This document shows, piece after piece, positions 33,630 through 44,100 of a stretch of 64,000 bases of DNA. The position numbers were made by a program, and so were the translations under genes. Position 1 is the stretch's first letter, and each line of letters begins with the position of its first letter. Source of the stretch: a bacterium. Its GTDB lineage: Bacteria > Bacteroidota > Ignavibacteria > Kapaibacteriales > UBA2268. The DNA is taken from positions 62,001-126,000 of the forward strand of contig JAUIIX010000002.1 of assembly GCA_030431515.1 (NCBI GenBank), in the 5' to 3' direction. The notes beneath the pieces were generated by a model that was not told the DNA's origin, ran no database searches, and was given only the letters and a program-made list of their open reading frames with translations.

Positions 33630-34493
33630 TTAAAAAATTAATTCTTTATTTGATTTAACTTTAGTTTTACTTTTATCAAAATATACTTTAGCAAAAAGAA
33701 AAACAAAACATAATAAAATTATAATAGATTCTAAATAATATTTGTTAGGTTCAACCCAAAATTCTTCAAAGAAATTCCATCTTCCTAATATCTCAACTGC
33801 GTTCCAAAATATTACAACTGTAGGAATTGCATATCTAATAGCTTTACCTAAATGACGAATTCTAATTAAATTTTTGAATAGAAAAAATGACCAAAGTAAA
33901 CTTAAAAAGAATACAGCGTAAGTTACAAAATGTTTATCTCCAAATAAATGATCATCATAGATAATCAATAATACTATGTAAAAAAACCATATTATAATTA
34001 TCGATTCTAAAGCAGTTAAAGATGTATAGTTTGTTTTTTTTATTCCTATTTTTGGAATATTTAATTTGAATTTATCTTGTATCCACATAAACATATTACA
34101 TCGAGTAGAATAGTTTACAATTAGGGTACTTAATATAGTTATTACTAAGCCAACAGAGGAAATCATTAATAAATACTCAGGTCTTGTAACTATCTCATCA
34201 CCATCCATTAATGGCTTTATTTCCAACCGTTCTGCAAAATAAACAAATGCAAATTCTACCCAACCTGTCCATATTATTATACCTGCTAAAAGCCCTAATA
34301 ATGAAGAAGTTATTTCGTTTTGAACTCTGCTGAATAATAGTATTATAAAAAAACCACAAAAACCTAATATTCCAGCAAATAACATTTGATATTCTAAACT
34401 ATAGTTTTTAGTAAAAAAAGACATTATAATATGTCCTATTGGCATCAACAATAAAACTAGTATGAATGCGATTATTCCGGTGGTATATTTCAT
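33630..34493 (-). CDS. Polytopic membrane protein of the ABC operon, unknown function
   Basis: 287 residues with seven or eight hydrophobic helices (for example 4-24, 36-55, 62-82, 107-127, 165-185, 193-210, 222-240 and 253-273). No family recognised. First gene of a three-gene unit with the ABC ATPase and permease, so it could be a third transport subunit, a sensor, or a self-protection protein. It begins after the nuoD terminator. Confidence 0.65.
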   Translation of the reverse strand: MKYTTGIIAFILVLLLMPIGHIIMSFFTKNYSLEYQMLFAGILGFCGFFIILLFSRVQNEITSSLLGLLAGIIIWTGWVEFAFVYFAERLEIKPLMDGDEIVTRPEYLLMISSVGLVITILSTLIVNYSTRCNMFMWIQDKFKLNIPKIGIKKTNYTSLTALESIIIIWFFYIVLLIIYDDHLFGDKHFVTYAVFFLSLLWSFFLFKNLIRIRHLGKAIRYAIPTVVIFWNAVEILGRWNFFEEFWVEPNKYYLESIIILLCFVFLFAKVYFDKSKTKVKSNKELIF

Positions 34494-34575
34494 ATTTCCT
34501 CAATTAAAAAAATGCAATTTATGAAATATTTAAAACAAGATGAAATTAGTCGTATTTATGTTTTATAATGTTGTC

Positions 34576-34612
34576 AAAAAAAAATCCCTAACAATAGTTA
34601 AGGATTTTTTAT
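34576..34612 (-). terminator. Terminator after nuoD
   Basis: Imperfect stem AAAATCCTTAACTATTGTTA then GGGATTTT on the minus strand followed by T, about 30 bases beyond the nuoD stop. It separates nuoD from the ABC operon. Confidence 0.8.
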
Positions 34613-34638
34613 TAATTTCATATTTTTTTTGAAATGCT

Positions 34639-35943
34639 TTATTTGTCTGCTTCGCCCATGATAGGGTCAATTGATCCAATAACAGCCACAACGTCAGAAA
34701 GCATCGAGCCTTCGACCATATATGACAAAGTTTGTAAATTTGATGCACAAGGAGAGCGGATTTTCAATTTCCAAGGATGACCTTTTCCATTGTTAACCAT
34801 ATAATATCCTAATTCACCTTTTGGCGATTCAATTGCAGTATAAAGTTCTCCAACTTCTGGAGAAGCTCCAAAGTTAACTAACATAAAGTCATTAATTAAT
34901 TCTTCCATTTTAGTATATACAGCTTGTTTTTTGGGAAGTACAAATTTAGGGCTTGTTGCAAGCGTGTCGCCTTTTAGCGTTTGAAGTTTGTCAAGTGCTT
35001 GATTAATGATTTTTAATGATTCATCCATTTCACGAACTCTAACCATATATCTTGCCCAACAATCATTGTCTTGCTCAGTAATCACATCAAAATCACATTG
35101 ATCATATACAAAATAAGGATTGTCTTTTCTGATGTCTTTAGCTATACCAGAACCACGTAAAACAGGACCAGTAGCACCAAGAGCAACTGCTTTTTCTGGA
35201 GGTAAAATACCTACACCAGCCATTCTATCTACGAAAATTCTATTTCTATTTACTAATTTTTTGAAATATGACATGTGACTTGGGAAAGCGTTAGCCCAAG
35301 TACGAATTTTATCCATAGTAACAGCGTCGATGTCGTTTGCTACTCCACCAATACGTGCGTAACTTGTTGTAAATCTTGCACCAGTTATCAATTCAAAAAT
35401 GTCATATAATTTTTCACGCTCTGTGAAACACCATAAAAGTAATGTTAATGCACCAACATCCATACAAGTAGCACCCATCGCCATTAAATGCGATGAAATT
35501 CTTGCTAATTCGGAAGTTAGAACTCTTATCCATTGTGCTCTTTCAGGGGCTTCGATACCACAAGCATTTTCTACTGCATAGCAAAAAGCACTATTATTTT
35601 GCAAAGGAGCAAGATAATCTAATCTATCTGTGTGCGGTATAAACTCATGAAAAGTACAATTTTCTGCTAATTTTTCATATCCTCTGTGTAGGTATCCTAA
35701 TTCGGGTACACATTTGATAATAGTTTCACCATCTAAACGTAAAAGTACTCTTAGCACTCCGTGAGTAGCAGGGTGTTGAGGTCCCATATTCAAGACCATA
35801 TCATTTTCTAATGGGTCATCAAATATAAGTTCTGTGTCTTTGTCAAGCAAAGTTTTATAGATTTTCTCTTGTCTTCTTTGGTTAAGAGAGTCTAACTCTT
35901 GCTGTGTTTTTAAGTTATAATCTTTGAACATTTTTATACTCAA
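34639..35943 (-). CDS. nuoD: NADH-quinone oxidoreductase subunit D
   Basis: 434 residues. The 49-kDa subunit of complex I, forming much of the quinone site. LNMGPQHPATHGVLRVLLRLDGE near residue 52, PELGYLHRGYEKLAE near 80, DRLDYLAPLQNN, ELARISSHLMAMGA near 144 and GKGHPWKLKIRSPCASNLQ near 390 are all diagnostic. The C-terminus ends VIGSIDPIMGEADK as usual for NuoD. No other nuo gene lies next to it, whereas in most bacteria nuoA-N are contiguous. The first 40 residues are a family-variable extension; Met4 could also serve as start. Confidence 0.95.
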   Translation of the reverse strand: MSIKMFKDYNLKTQQELDSLNQRRQEKIYKTLLDKDTELIFDDPLENDMVLNMGPQHPATHGVLRVLLRLDGETIIKCVPELGYLHRGYEKLAENCTFHEFIPHTDRLDYLAPLQNNSAFCYAVENACGIEAPERAQWIRVLTSELARISSHLMAMGATCMDVGALTLLLWCFTEREKLYDIFELITGARFTTSYARIGGVANDIDAVTMDKIRTWANAFPSHMSYFKKLVNRNRIFVDRMAGVGILPPEKAVALGATGPVLRGSGIAKDIRKDNPYFVYDQCDFDVITEQDNDCWARYMVRVREMDESLKIINQALDKLQTLKGDTLATSPKFVLPKKQAVYTKMEELINDFMLVNFGASPEVGELYTAIESPKGELGYYMVNNGKGHPWKLKIRSPCASNLQTLSYMVEGSMLSDVVAVIGSIDPIMGEADK

Positions 35944-36915
35944 AATAATTAATTTTAATATGCAATTTAAGAAATTTATTTAAAAAAACATAAATTATAA
36001 ATGTAAATTATGATTATTTAGATTAATTCAACGTCATTCAGAGCGAAGCGTGGAATCCAGTCTCCGTCATTCTGAGGCGTAGCCGAAGAATCCATAAAAA
36101 AATAAGTCGAGAAGGTAATTTCTTGTTTTTTATTTTGTTTTTGTCAAAATTACTAATTTTTTTATTTTCTGGTTTTTGCACTTTTCTTGTAATTAGTAAA
36201 TATTATAATATGTTATAAGGGCAATAAAAATTAGTCTGAAAAAAATTAGTGATTTTTTATTTGCTTTTCATGATTGTGATTATTTAGTTGTTGTTATTTT
36301 ATGTCGTTTTTATATATTATTTTGTTCTTCCTTTGTCTTTTTGGTTGTTTTTGTTTTGAAGATATGCCGAAAGAAAGCAAGAAACACCCCGTCGCTGCTG
36401 CAACACCCCTTTTTTGCATTTCGACTACGCTCAATGACCGAAGGGAATTTTGAGGGAAGTCAACCCATATTTATAATACAATTATCGTTTCGTTCTGAAT
36501 GACAATATTTTCAATTTTTTGTATTCTAATATCTATGTTCAACTTCTCCGAAGTTGTTATATACTATTGATTTATATATGCTATTAGCATTAAACTTCTC
36601 CGAAGTTTTTTAAGTAGCCATGACAAATCAATGATTTTACGAAGAATAATGAAGGGAGGTATTTTTCTGGATTCTTCGCTTCGCTCTGAATGACGGGGAA
36701 TTTCAGAATCACAGATTTTAATGGATTACGCTGATTACACGGATTTAAGATGTTGGTAATTTAAACGAGATATTTCGCTTCGCTCAATATGACGGGTTAG
36801 TTTTTAAGAAAAACGGAATTCAATCACCCCGTTGGCAAGCGGACACACCTTTTTTACATTTCGACTACGCTCAATGACCGAGGGGAATTTTGAGGGATTT
36901 TCACTCAATGAAATG
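35944..36915. repeat. Gene-free stretch of repeat modules between nuoD and a terminase-like gene
   Basis: Contains hairpins GCGAAGCGTGGAATCC and GAGGCGTAGCCGAAGAATCC (36030-36090), two partial inverted copies of the 209-bp unit (about 36383-36457 and 36824-36899), two AACTTCTCCGAAGTT palindromes (36541-36555 and 36593-36607) and an inverted copy of the 98-bp repeat (about 36714-36771). The T-rich segment 36110-36350 has no recognised content. No gene seen. Confidence 0.75.
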
Positions 36916-37587
36916 TTATTTTGTTTCGATTTTGTCTATTTCTTTGATTTGGTCCTCGATGTCGAGTTGCTCGATGGCGGCGAGCTGTCTTTCGAGTTCC
37001 TCTAATTGTGCCTTGTATTTATCTGTGTTTAATAAGTTGAAATCGCTTTTGTCTATTGCGTTTGGTGCGTAGTTTTCGATGTTTTTAAATTGTTTATCTA
37101 TGTTGGTTGTTAGTCGTACGTAACATTCGAAAAATCGCATTACCATGTACATTGTTTGGATTTCTTGTTTTTCGTGTTGTCTTTTGTTTTTTATTTTATC
37201 GGGGTCTATTGGATTTGTATCCCATTTATATAATGTTCTGTGAACTCTATCGCTTGATAGGTTTGCTCTTTCTTGTATGGCTACGAATTGTTGTAATGCA
37301 TCCATTTTTTCTTCTTGAAATTGCATTAGTAATCGGCTTTTCATTGTTTCAAATTCATTTCTGTCATAATCTATTGATCTTTCTTGCCATTTGAATTTTT
37401 TTGCATAAGCATAGAGTGTGTATGGTTTGCATTTATATCTTGATGCTAAGTGGGATATTTTTCTTGGCAAACCCATTTTTAGATAATCCAGAAGCATGTA
37501 ATATTGTTCTGTTGTTTCGTTTTCCAGTTTTGGTGGGTGGTTTACTAATTTTTCTACTATGTGTCTATCGTCAAATCTTACGGACAT
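36916..37587 (-). CDS. Phage terminase small-subunit-like DNA-binding protein
   Basis: 223 residues. The N-terminal third carries a helix-turn-helix (LPRKISHLASRYKCKPYTLY then AYAKKFKWQERSIDYD, about 56-90), the WxERxxxYD pattern of small terminases that bind the packaging site. The rest is helical, ending in a long acidic coiled coil (ELERQLAAIEQLDIEDQIKE). A large terminase subunit does not follow. It stands alone, embedded in repeat modules on both sides and about 23 kb from the capsid cassette. A transposase-like or regulatory HTH protein is an alternative. Confidence 0.6.
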   Translation of the reverse strand: MSVRFDDRHIVEKLVNHPPKLENETTEQYYMLLDYLKMGLPRKISHLASRYKCKPYTLYAYAKKFKWQERSIDYDRNEFETMKSRLLMQFQEEKMDALQQFVAIQERANLSSDRVHRTLYKWDTNPIDPDKIKNKRQHEKQEIQTMYMVMRFFECYVRLTTNIDKQFKNIENYAPNAIDKSDFNLLNTDKYKAQLEELERQLAAIEQLDIEDQIKEIDKIETK

Positions 37588-37960
37588 TTTAATCGCCTTA
37601 TTGTTTTTTGAATTTTGGCGAATTTATGGTGTTTCGATTATTTATAAAGTTATATATTGTGAATATATTTTAGTTTATTTTTAAGGATATGGGGAGGGTT
37701 TGTAAGAAATATTTTGCACCTAAAGGCGCTTTTGGGTTGGTGGGGTTTTGTTGTTTACAAACATTTTGCATCTATAGATGCAATTTTTAATTCTCTCAGA
37801 ATTACGTTGGCAATTCTGGGAGATTCTTCGGCTTCGCCTCAGAATGACGTTAGGGTTTTTGGGGGATTTAGTTTTAACCTTCCGAAGGTTTTGAACCTTC
37901 GGAAGGTTTCTAATATCGTTTAATATGGATTCCACACTTCGCTTTAAATAATATAATAAA
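37588..37960. repeat. Gene-free stretch of repeat modules
   Basis: GCACCTAAAGGCGC (37717-37730; inverse of 24690), GCATCTATAGATGC (37767-37780), a GGCTTCGCC hairpin at 37822-37850, and two back-to-back palindromes ACCTTCCGAAGGT and ACCTTCGGAAGGT (37879-37908). A TATAAAGTTATATA sequence near 37645 may belong to the promoter of the terminase-like gene. Confidence 0.7.
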
Positions 37961-38641
37961 CTAACTAACTATTCTACCATCGTCCATTGTGATTATTCGA
38001 TTAGTTTTATCAGCGAAACTCATGTCGTGAGTTACTATTAGTAGGGTTTTCTTGTATTTAGATGTTAATTCATTAAATATTTCAAAAACTATATCTGTGT
38101 TTTTATTATCGAGGTTTCCAGTTGGTTCGTCGCCCATTATGATTATTGGGTCGTTTATCATCGAACGTGCTATGGCTACTCTTTGTTTTTCGCCACCTGA
38201 TAATTGATGTGCCATTTTGTGTGCTAACTTCTTTATATCAAGGTCTTCTAATAAATTCATTGCTCTTTTTTCGAGTTCTTCTTCCGTGAATTTATTTGAT
38301 TTGAATCCTGGTAGCATTATATTTTTTAATACTGAAAATTCATTTAGCAAGTAGTGGAATTGAAATACAAAGCCGATTTTTTCATTTCTAATTGCGGCAA
38401 GTTCTTTTTCTGATTTTTTATAAGTTGATTGATTATCAATAAATAGTTCACCTTTGTAATCAGTATCCATAGTTGATAATATATAAAGCAAAGTGGATTT
38501 GCCACAACCTGATTTACCTATTATTGATGCAAATTCACCATAATCTAATGTAAAAGATACATCTTTCAATACGTCAATTTTAACTGGGTCGGTAAAAGTT
38601 TTGTAAATAGATTTTGCTTCGAGTACTTTTTTATCTAACAT
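37961..38641 (-). CDS. ABC transporter ATP-binding protein, MacB/LolD type
   Basis: 226 residues: Walker A GKSGCGKST near 37, signature LSGGEKQRVAIARSM near 143, Walker B IIMGDEPTGNLDN near 163, His loop TLLIVTHDMSFA. The DEPTGNLD motif is typical of ATPases acting with FtsX/MacB-like permeases (lipoprotein release or MacB-type mechanotransmission). Its ATG overlaps the permease stop (TAATG). Last gene of a three-gene operon. Confidence 0.92.
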   Translation of the reverse strand: MLDKKVLEAKSIYKTFTDPVKIDVLKDVSFTLDYGEFASIIGKSGCGKSTLLYILSTMDTDYKGELFIDNQSTYKKSEKELAAIRNEKIGFVFQFHYLLNEFSVLKNIMLPGFKSNKFTEEELEKRAMNLLEDLDIKKLAHKMAHQLSGGEKQRVAIARSMINDPIIIMGDEPTGNLDNKNTDIVFEIFNELTSKYKKTLLIVTHDMSFADKTNRIITMDDGRIVS

Positions 38642-39900
38642 TATTTACCTCTTATGATTACAACTGGGTCAACCATACTTGCTTTTCGAGCAGGGAACCA
38701 ACCAGCAAAGTAAGTAGTAAATAAAGCAAAAACACCTGCAATAATATAATAATTAATTCCGTAATCAATTGGATAAGTAGTGATTGTAGGCATTGCAGCA
38801 ATTTCAAAAGGAATATTATCAATCATAAAACATAGCAAGAACCCAACAATAGAACCAGCAATTATTCCAAATGCTCCTATGCTAAGAGCAATATTTATAA
38901 AGACTCTTTTTACATCTTTACCTGCAAAACCAGTAGCTTTTAGTATTGCAATCGTATCCATTTTTTCATAAATCATCATATTTAAGATGTTATAGATTCC
39001 AAATCCTGCTACTATAAGTAAAGTAATTCCAACGGCGTAAGAAATTAATGAACGAATATCGCTTCCAGTGCTATATTGAGCATTAGCAGTTTGTATATCT
39101 TCAGCATCAACTTTAAATATTTTGCTATATTCTAAGGCAATTGGTGGAGCATTGTTTAAATCTTTTAGTTTAATTTGTAGTTCATTAATATAGGAATTAG
39201 ATTTGCCAAGTATTTTTTGAGTTGTAGAAATATTAACAAAACTTTGGACTTTATCATAATCTGCCATTCCAGTTTGAAAATAAGCAACGACTTTAAGTGG
39301 GAATTGGTCGCCCGAAGTAGTTGTTACAATTATAACATCGCCAATTTTTGCGAGCATTTTTTCAGCTGCACCTATTCCAAGGATTATACTATTTGCAACA
39401 TTTTTCAAATCCATATAATTTCCTTCCGGAATATAATCTGCGAAGGAATAGTATTTTGCTTCTTTTTCTACGTCAATACCGTTAACCATTCCATTAAGCT
39501 CAATGGTACCAAGACTATAAAATGCTTGTGCAAGAGTTCTTGGTGCAACTCCTTCTACCCTATTATCTTTTTCTAAAGTATTTAATATTGCATCTACATT
39601 ATGTAGTTGATTTCTAGCAATAGCAGGTTTAATTGATTTTATAAAATTGTAATGATTTTTATATTTTTCAGAGATTTCTATTGGCTGAATTTCTGTTGGT
39701 CTAATATCGTTAAATAGTCGAATGTGAGGAGTTCTATTTAATACTAAACTATCTAACAAGCCATTTAAGCCCTCCATAAAGCCAAGTAAGGTAATGAACA
39801 AGGCGATACTAAATGTTACGCCGATAGCAGCAATTAGTGTTTGCTTCCAACGGGCAAATAGTAAAGCTATTGATATTTCTGCTATGTGTTTTACTTTCAT
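38641..39900 (-). CDS. MacB/LolC-type ABC permease
   Basis: 419 residues with four membrane helices: one at 23-45 (LIAAIGVTFSIALFITLLGF) before a periplasmic domain of about 220 residues, and three in the C-terminal FtsX domain (about 285-405, e.g. LLIVAGFGIYNILNMMIYEKM). The end has FPARKASMVDPVVIIRG, the usual FtsX-family coupling segment. Such permeases do not pump through a channel but transmit ATPase motion to periplasmic partners. The adaptor protein gene comes 1 bp before it. Could export drugs, peptides or siderophores or help move lipoproteins. Confidence 0.88.
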   Translation of the reverse strand: MKVKHIAEISIALLFARWKQTLIAAIGVTFSIALFITLLGFMEGLNGLLDSLVLNRTPHIRLFNDIRPTEIQPIEISEKYKNHYNFIKSIKPAIARNQLHNVDAILNTLEKDNRVEGVAPRTLAQAFYSLGTIELNGMVNGIDVEKEAKYYSFADYIPEGNYMDLKNVANSIILGIGAAEKMLAKIGDVIIVTTTSGDQFPLKVVAYFQTGMADYDKVQSFVNISTTQKILGKSNSYINELQIKLKDLNNAPPIALEYSKIFKVDAEDIQTANAQYSTGSDIRSLISYAVGITLLIVAGFGIYNILNMMIYEKMDTIAILKATGFAGKDVKRVFINIALSIGAFGIIAGSIVGFLLCFMIDNIPFEIAAMPTITTYPIDYGINYYIIAGVFALFTTYFAGWFPARKASMVDPVVIIRGK

Positions 39901-39901
39901 T

Positions 39902-40978
39902 TTAAGGTAAAATTATTTTAGTATTTTTATCAATTCCAGATTTTATTTCAACTAAGTTGAAATCCATTAATCCAGTTTCAATTTTTTGCAAGTCGCCATT
40001 TTCTAAAGTTACTTCAAAATTTGAGTTCAAATAGTTCCTTGGAATTGTTAGTACTTTTTCTTTTTTATTTAATACAATATTAGCTTCTACTGTTAAGTTA
40101 GGATATAGTTTAGGTGGTTTTTCGTTGAATTTTGCCTCGATTTTGAAAGTACGAGTTCTTTCGTTCATAATAGGCTGGATATCACTTACTGTGGCTTCAA
40201 ATACTTTATCTTGATAACTATCCATTCTAATAAATACTTCTTGACCAAGTTCAATTTTGACTATGTCAATTTCATCGATATTTACTTCAATTATAAAGTC
40301 TTCTGCTCCTATAGATGCAATGGCAGACATATTTGTAATTAATTCGCCTTTTTCTTTATTGATTTTGTAAATAACACCTTCAACTTCGCTTTTAATAATA
40401 AAATCTTCTTCCATCAACTTAGCGATTTTAAGATTGTTTTTACTTTGTTGAGAGTTTAATTTCAATTGTTTTTTTAAGTCAATTAACTTAATTTTTAAAG
40501 ATTCTAAATTGTTTTTTGAATTTTCAAAATTTAATTCTTTTTGCTCCAATTCAAATTTACTGCCTACTTTTTTAGCCCAAAGATTTTTTTGTCTTTCTAA
40601 TAGTAGAGAGTCATTTTTTAGTTTTTGTTCAGCTAGATTTATATTATTCTCAATTTCATCAATTTTAGCTTTATTATTTTGATAATCAGCATTGCTTGCA
40701 AGTAATTTTGCATTTTCAGTATTCAATTTAGAATTATCATTATCAAGTTGAAATAGAGTATCCCCTATTTTTACAAAATCTCCTTCTTTGACAAAGATTT
40801 TTTTCAAAACACCAGCACTTTTAGAAAAAACTTCATATTGATTCTTGCTTTTTACAAAACCAGATGCATACACGCTTTCTGTGATGTCTTTTAGTTCTGG
40901 AGTGATTGATTTTTTTTCTTTAGAGCAAGAAAATAATAATATTGAAATAATAATAATAATATAAATTGAAGTTCTCAT
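39902..40978 (-). CDS. MacA/HlyD-family membrane-fusion lipoprotein
   Basis: 358 residues from the ATG at 40978, chosen because MRTSIYIIIIISILLFSC is a lipoprotein signal; the ATG at 41005 would add nine residues ahead of it. A biotinyl-lipoyl half-motif (VFSKSAGVLKKIFVKEGDFVKIGDTLFQLD, about 45-75) is followed by a coiled-coil hairpin (80-185) and the second half-motif IIKSEVEGVIYKINKEKGELI, then a beta-barrel (VNIDEIDIVKIELGQEVFIRM). It should bridge the permease to an outer-membrane channel, not encoded here. First gene of the efflux operon. Confidence 0.9.
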   Translation of the reverse strand: MRTSIYIIIIISILLFSCSKEKKSITPELKDITESVYASGFVKSKNQYEVFSKSAGVLKKIFVKEGDFVKIGDTLFQLDNDNSKLNTENAKLLASNADYQNNKAKIDEIENNINLAEQKLKNDSLLLERQKNLWAKKVGSKFELEQKELNFENSKNNLESLKIKLIDLKKQLKLNSQQSKNNLKIAKLMEEDFIIKSEVEGVIYKINKEKGELITNMSAIASIGAEDFIIEVNIDEIDIVKIELGQEVFIRMDSYQDKVFEATVSDIQPIMNERTRTFKIEAKFNEKPPKLYPNLTVEANIVLNKKEKVLTIPRNYLNSNFEVTLENGDLQKIETGLMDFNLVEIKSGIDKNTKIILP

Positions 40979-41102
40979 AAAGGACCTTTTTAAAAGTAAA
41001 AACATTTAATACAAATAAGTCTTATTTCTTTTACAAAATTACTAAATAATTTTATAACTATTAAATATTAAAATCTATATTTTTTTAAAGTTGGTATAAC
41101 AT

Positions 41103-41134
41103 AAAAAAAGCCGAGTATTACTACTCGGCTTTTA
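41103..41134 (-). terminator. Terminator after the 2134-residue giant gene
   Basis: Perfect 11-bp stem AAAGCCGAGTA/TACTCGGCTTT with loop TTAC and a T run on the minus strand, 22 bases after the stop. Confidence 0.92.
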
Positions 41135-41156
41135 AGGAAATCTAATACTTTAGAAA

Positions 41157-44100
41157 TTATTTAGTTAAAACAACTTCTTTAGTGATAGAAGCACCGTCAA
41201 CAGTAAACTTGATGTAGTAAACTCCACCAGCTATGTCTCCAGCTTCCCATGTAACATTGTGAGTACCTGCACTGTAAGTTTGGTTATTAATTACATTAGC
41301 AATTACTGCACCTGCTGCATTGTAAATTTCAACGCTAACATTCGCATGATCAACTAAACTAAAGTTAATAGTAGTTTTATCATTGAATGGGTTAGGATAT
41401 GGTTCGTTAACATTTGCAGTGAATCCTTCAACAGAAGAAGCACCATCAGCAGATATTGTAAATCTACCAGATCTTGCATATTCAAGGTTTGCTTTGTTAT
41501 CGAAGATTGCTCTAATTACAACGTTTTCAGAGTTCACGTTAGGTAATTTCCAATCCCAGTTTTGTTTCAATGCGTTTACGTTTTCTTGAATTGTAGTCCA
41601 GTTAAGACCACCATCAAGAGATAATTGTAAGTCAAATTCTACAACAGAATTATTGTTCCATCTAACAGATTTGATTGGGTCGTTTTTAACAACTAAAACA
41701 TCACCAGCTCTTGGAGAGATGAAGTTTACATTTCCAGATAAGATTCTGAATGCTTCAGAGCTAGCAAGGTATTCACCTGTTGTAGCATCATACATAGCGA
41801 TTACAGCTTTATCAGTATTTACGTTATTAGGAACAGTCCATTCAACTTTTCCAGTAAGTGCGTTAACAGTAGCAACGATTGTACTCCAGTTAGTAGTACC
41901 ATTTGGAGAGAATTCAAATCTTACATTAGTTACATCTTCAGCAACGAATTCTATGTTAGATTTTGCACCTGCAAAATAGATAGGATCTTGAGCTGAAGGT
42001 TTTGTAATTCTGTTTTTAGCTTGTGTAATTGAGAATACATTGTTTGATACATCAATAACAGTGTTATCAACAGCGTCAACTAATCTAACTAAACATTCGT
42101 TAGATTCAAAGTTCTCAACAGTATATTCAAAGTTAGCAGCAATAGCTTTAACTTGAGTTTCATTTAATCTAATCCAAGAGTTACCTCTATCAAGAGATAA
42201 TTCAACGAATAAGTCTTGATCCATAGAAGGTTTAGTCCAAGAAACGAAGTAAGATTTACCAGTTTTCCAAGATTCACCACCATTAGGAGAAGTTAAAACA
42301 GCATTAACATTGTTATCAACTTTATTACCATCATCAAAGTTACCGTAACCAGTGATTACGTTACCATCGATATCTAATACAGCAGTTGAGTAATGCCAAT
42401 CGAAGTCAAAAGAATTAGCTACATTTATATCTCTGATAGAGAATACTAAAGTACCAACTAAAGTTCTTTCGTAAGGCACACTGTAACCAGGGTGTTTGTA
42501 GAAAGTATTAGTAGAAGCATCTCTATAAGGTTTGTTGTCATAGTCAATCTCAACAGATCTAACGTTGTCAATTGGCTTAGGAGCTACTGGAAGTGGAGCA
42601 GAATAAGTTTTAAAGTAACCTAAAGCTGCGTCATCACTCCAAGGACTGTTTTCAGTATTAGCGATAGTAACAAAAGTTAAGTTTTTGTTATCATACTCTA
42701 ATGCAAAAGTACAGTTACCTAAAGCAAATGGCTCACCAGTGTTTTCCATATAAACAGATAACATTAATAGACCTTCGTCTTCTAATAACTCAGTTTCAGA
42801 ATAAACATTATAGCTTAATCCACCAGCTTGTAACTTAGCTTTTCTAACTTCTTTAATTTTGTCAGAAGATTGCATTAATCCACCTAAGTTGTTAGCAGCT
42901 TTCATAGCTCTAGCATTCATAATTTCAGATAACGTAACATCATTAGTATTAATTTTGTTAAATTCAGTACCGTTTTCGATTTCACGAACACCTTGAGTAA
43001 TACCGAAGATTGTTGACCAATCTAAGTATTCAGCAAGTGACCAAACTTTACCAAAGTTATTATCAATGATTGATCTATCAACAGCGTTAACAGAACCATC
43101 ACCAGTAACATCAGCAGTTAAGTCATTTCCAAGACCTTCTAATCTAGATTGAACAGCATCTGCTACGTTAATCTGACCATCTCTGATTACATCACCTGCA
43201 ACCATAGCAGCCATTTTATTAGCAGTTGCAGAACTACCTTGACCAGCAGTATAAGCTAATGCAGTTCTTGAATAGTCAGGAGATGTTGGGTCGATAGACA
43301 CAGCACCTAAAGCTGAATATGCAGTACCAAAAGCAGTTGGGTCTTGAGAGTTTGCTAAAGTTAATAAATCAGTTGTATCACCTTCCCAGTTTTGGAAATC
43401 CCAACCAGACTCTACAGCCCAAGTTGATTTATCATCACCAGAGAAAGAGAAAGGAGCAGCATATCTAGACATAACTGGTAAGTGATTTTCGTGTTCTACT
43501 AATACATAATAAGTTGAGTCAACTATGTCAGTGAATACGTATTCAACATCACCAAATTGAGAACCAGCATTTCCTCTGATACCATCAGCAGATAAAGGAT
43601 CTTTATCAACATAATCAGCTGAGTTAACTGAAGTAACTTTTACATTACTTGGAGAACCAGATTGATCATTGTATAAAGAGATTCTTAATCCATTAGCGTC
43701 GAATGCAGTTCCTAAAATACCTTGATCATTTCCAGCACCATCATCACCGAAGTTATTTACAGAACTTCTTTGGTAACCTTCTAATAATACTCTTACAGTA
43801 AAGTTAGAAGGAGGTGTGATAGAAAATACATCAGTTTGGTCTTTTAAGTCTTCAAATTCAGTCCAGTAGAATGGAGAAGCAGCATTAATAGTTGATTCAC
43901 CTTTGATTTGTAATCTAGCATTTTCTAAAGCAGCTGGGAATGGCTCTTGCTCATTTTCAGTCGCATTGTGTTTAGTTGTAGATACATTTAATAATCCAGC
44001 ATACTGAGTATGAGGTGGATTAGTACCTAAGAATTTGTAAGTTTCAGTTAAAGGTAAACTGAATGCATTAGTATAAGAAGCAAAATCATTATTTGATGAA

